This document shows positions 61,905 to 64,000 of a stretch of DNA of 64,000 nt, in pieces. The stretch's first letter is position 1, and every line of letters begins with the position of its first letter. The notes under the pieces were generated by a model. It was not told where the DNA came from. It made no database searches and worked only from the letters and a program-made list of their open reading frames with translations. The DNA is from Cladopsammia gracilis (taxonomy: Eukaryota; Cnidaria; Anthozoa; Scleractinia; Dendrophylliidae), in NCBI GenBank assembly GCA_022457155.1, contig JAJGOT010000049.1, positions 2,133,501-2,197,500 on the forward strand, in the 5' to 3' direction. The translations under genes were made by a program, and so were the position numbers.

Positions 61905-62135
61905 ATGGTGACTCCTAGAAAGAGGAATAAAAGGAGTGCGTCAAGCTCTGACGGCGCCCCAATGTCACGTCAAACGAAGAAAAACAGTAACGAAGCTTTA
62001 GCAGACCCAGTAAACACGGCGGCCGAAGAACATGAAAATCTAGAGGAAGATGTAATTGTGAACCCGTCTCTGGCAGATGTATGGAAGGTATTGACAGAGA
62101 TAAGGGCTAACACGCAAAGCTGGTACATGATGTAG
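61905..62135 (+). pseudogene. LINE ORF1 N-terminal fragment
   Basis: The N-terminus is basic and Ser-rich, followed by LADVWKVLTEIRANT. The coiled-coil part (VETLKKNHKYLKESLEFTQS) continues in a second frame from about 62112, so one base was gained or lost near 62110. Confidence 0.5.
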
Positions 62136-62289
62136 AAACTTTAAAGAAGAATCATAAATACCTAAAAGAAAGTCTTGAATTTACTCAAAGCCAAGTTGAA
62201 TCGCTGTTAAAAGAAAATGAGAGCCTTAAGATTAGAAGAAGTCAACCGGCTTGAAAAGGATTACGAAGAAAAACGTGATACCAACGGAC

Positions 62290-62850
62290 AACTGAAAAAT
62301 AAGTGACACATGGTTTCCTCCGAAGATTGGCAGAAGGTACAGAGAGGAGAGTCAATCTTTCCAATTTTAAAAAGAAAATCATTTAAAGGCAATATTCTGT
62401 TCAAAATCTTATACTGAAATTCACGCGTCTTGGTGTCAATTGCGCATTTAAACGCATTACTGTAGATAAATTCCGAGTTCAAATCGTATTCGGAGGCATA
62501 AGCTTCATCGTATTTTTTTTTTTTTTTTTTTTTTTTGCTGTGGGAGTGATCGATTTCCAGCGTTGTTACCTTCTCTTGTAACTGGTTCACTTTCTTGTCA
62601 ATGCTGCCCACATGCTTGTTTATGCTGTCAACTTTCTTGTCTAAACCAGTAAGTTTCTCAAGGACTTCTTGAAGTTTGAGGATTATGTCTACGGCCATGA
62701 TGTTGTCCGCGCCTTCGGGACTACGAGTTGCACTTAATTTTGTTCTTTTGTCTTCCGGAGAGTTGGAAACGCTTTCGGATGATTCTGAACTGGTTTTCCT
62801 GCCTTTTATTTTAAAGTATTGACTGATTTCTTCCGGGTCGGTATCCAAAA
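62290..62850 (-). mobile_element. Two LINE fragments fused at a poly-A tract (minus strand)
   Basis: The 195-codon minus frame begins with an ORF1-like coiled coil (LQEVLEKLTGLDKKVDSINK), crosses eight Lys codons from a T-run at 62514-62536, and continues with an ORF2 tail (REFQYKILNRILPLNDFLFK, CTFCQSSEETMCHLFFSC). The frame is accidental: a poly-A tail joins parts of two L1/Tx1-type copies. Confidence 0.6.
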
Positions 62851-63180
62851 CCTTCTCTTGGTGTGAATTTCAGGAGCTAACGTTTACACAACTAATCTCG
62901 AAGCATCCCCCTATTGTTCTTTTTCGATTTTGAAAAAGCTTTCGATTCCATAGAATGGAACTATATAAGGGACGTCCTTAAGCCATTTAACATTGGTCCG
63001 ATAATTCGAAATTGGATCTCAATATTGTATACTGATATAGAAAGTGGGGTAATGAATGGAGGACGCATGACTAAAATTTTTAAGGTAACTAGAGGTGTCT
63101 GCCAGGGCTGCCCTTTTTAAAAGCCCTCTCCTCTTTGTTCTATAGGCGCTGAAATTTTAGCTGAAAAAAAAAACAAGACA

Positions 63181-63341
63181 ATAGGCCTTTATCACGCCCG
63201 CCATTTTGTATAAAAACAAACGATCTTTTCCCGCCCAACATCGTTTTCAACTTTTTGACTGCGAGACTGGGTGGGCAAAAACAAATTAAAGCATTTTATT
63301 CTCCGGGGAGTCAACGTGACCGCCTCGTGATAAAGGCCTAT
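63181..63341. mobile_element. 161-bp MITE
   Basis: Perfect 15-bp inverted ends ATAGGCCTTTATCAC and complement enclose non-coding sequence and interrupt the LINE between its RT fingers and the FADD box. If the true ends are GGCC, a TA duplication flanks it. Confidence 0.65.
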
Positions 63342-64000
63342 CTTCAGAGTGCAGGGGCATAAAATTGCCACAAAATGTTGAAGCCAAAATAAATCAATTT
63401 GCCGATGACACAACTCTTATATGTCACGACATTGAGGTTACAAAAGAAAACATGAACATTTTTGACGAATTTGGTAAAATATCTGGTTAAACTAAATAAA
63501 AAGAAAACTAAAGTACTGTGGATTGATCAGCTAAGGGAAATAGAACTAAACCTCTTGGCTTCCACTTCTCCCATAAAAACGTTAGGTACCAACTTGTCCT
63601 ACAACCATGATAAAAACAATAATCTTAATTTTTTTTGTCAAAATTTACAAAATGGACGCCAAGTTGAATATGAGAGATTTGAGTCTCTTCGGGCGTACAA
63701 TGTTAGTCAAAGCATTAGGCATATCGAAACTAATCTATGCAGCTGCCATGCGTTGTGTACCCGACTTGGTTAGGGACCGGTCATCAATTAGAGGGGGGGA
63801 GGGCTGGTGCAAACATGAGGAGGGCCATTGTTTTTCATGTAAGCACAAAAGGGAGGGTCAAACAATTTGGTGCATGCCATTAAGGGGGCCATTATTTTTT
63901 ATGCAAAGTTGCTGGGGTCAAGGAGTCAATCTAGAATTCCTCTGTAGTCACAGTCATTCTTCTGTAAATATATTAATATGGAACACATCCTTTATTTGAT

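Larger units (their letters stand above)
61890..63780 (+). mobile_element. L1/Tx1-like LINE, degenerate, with internal insertions
   Basis: From left to right there is an ORF1 start (61905, MVTPRKRNKRSASSSDGAPM) with its coiled coil continuing in another frame after 62135. RT fingers follow at 62914-63120 (FFDFEKAFDSIEWNY, TRGVCQGCP), then the FADDT box at about 63393-63410, and later RT/thumb words (LNKKKTKVLWI, LNMRDLSLFGRTMLVKALGI) in shifting frames up to 63780. An opposite-strand LINE piece (about 62290-62850) and a short MITE (63181-63341) interrupt it. The element is dead. Confidence 0.65.

Noticed and set aside
62261..62848. A 195-aa coiled-coil protein with eight lysines
   Set aside because: Chance frame joining two LINE pieces through a poly-A/T tract.

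Overview
The window looks like nuclear DNA of an animal, probably a cnidarian such as a stony coral or sea anemone. It is AT-rich and intron-rich, and it carries short exons of LDL-receptor-type cell-surface proteins among many transposon families (Polinton, Penelope-like, L1/Tx1-like, REL-endonuclease LINE, BEL/Pao, Crypton-like and several short inverted-repeat elements). The phylum is an inference from the element repertoire and from remembered protein resemblance; nothing here proves it.

Two related host genes lie head to tail on the plus strand. Gene A is the 3' part of a receptor gene, with exons at 322-514, 8440-8628, 9240-9337, 9928-10108, 28004-28609 and 29306-29349. They encode, in order, a YWTD propeller piece, an EGF-like domain, a fibronectin type III domain split over two exons, a Ser/Thr-rich stalk with a transmembrane helix, and a short acidic tail. 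Gene B is the 5' part of a similar gene, with exons at 35277-35555, 39559-39643, 41284-41484, 43121-43322 and 53148-53370. They encode a signal peptide, a basic propeptide with a furin-type site, and YWTD propeller repeats. Splice phases agree across every junction I could test except a doubtful mini-exon near 8314.

The centre of the window (about 10491-27349) is a nearly complete Polinton/Maverick inserted in the intron between gene A's FN3 exon and its stalk/TM exon. It has 283-bp terminal inverted repeats, and the outer 208 bp of each repeat is itself a near-perfect palindrome. A GTATT sequence flanks both ends as a probable target-site duplication. Gene order is protein-primed PolB (+), integrase, three small proteins, a 229-aa repeat protein, a 79-aa protein, packaging ATPase and major capsid candidate (all -), a coiled-coil membrane protein (+), a roughly 600-aa conserved protein (-), penton candidate and a coiled-coil membrane protein (+), a zinc-ribbon VLTF3-like protein (+), a YqaJ/lambda-exonuclease-like nuclease (-) and an 81-aa protein (-). 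Almost every gene has a TATATA-type motif within about 20 nt of its ATG, which suggests one promoter class for the whole element. PolB, integrase and the nuclease are open. The ATPase, capsid candidate, ~600-aa protein, 173-aa protein and penton gene are frameshifted, so this copy probably cannot make particles by itself although its termini look fresh.

The rest of the window is introns and intergenic DNA. It holds two Penelope-like fragments (one flanked by two hammerhead-ribozyme-like motifs, the other with a 12-bp target-site duplication), non-autonomous DNA elements with TA, TTAA, ATT, 8-bp or 10-bp duplications, LINE and BEL/Pao debris, microsatellites and an 850-bp minisatellite. I found no rRNA gene, CRISPR array or confident functional tRNA.
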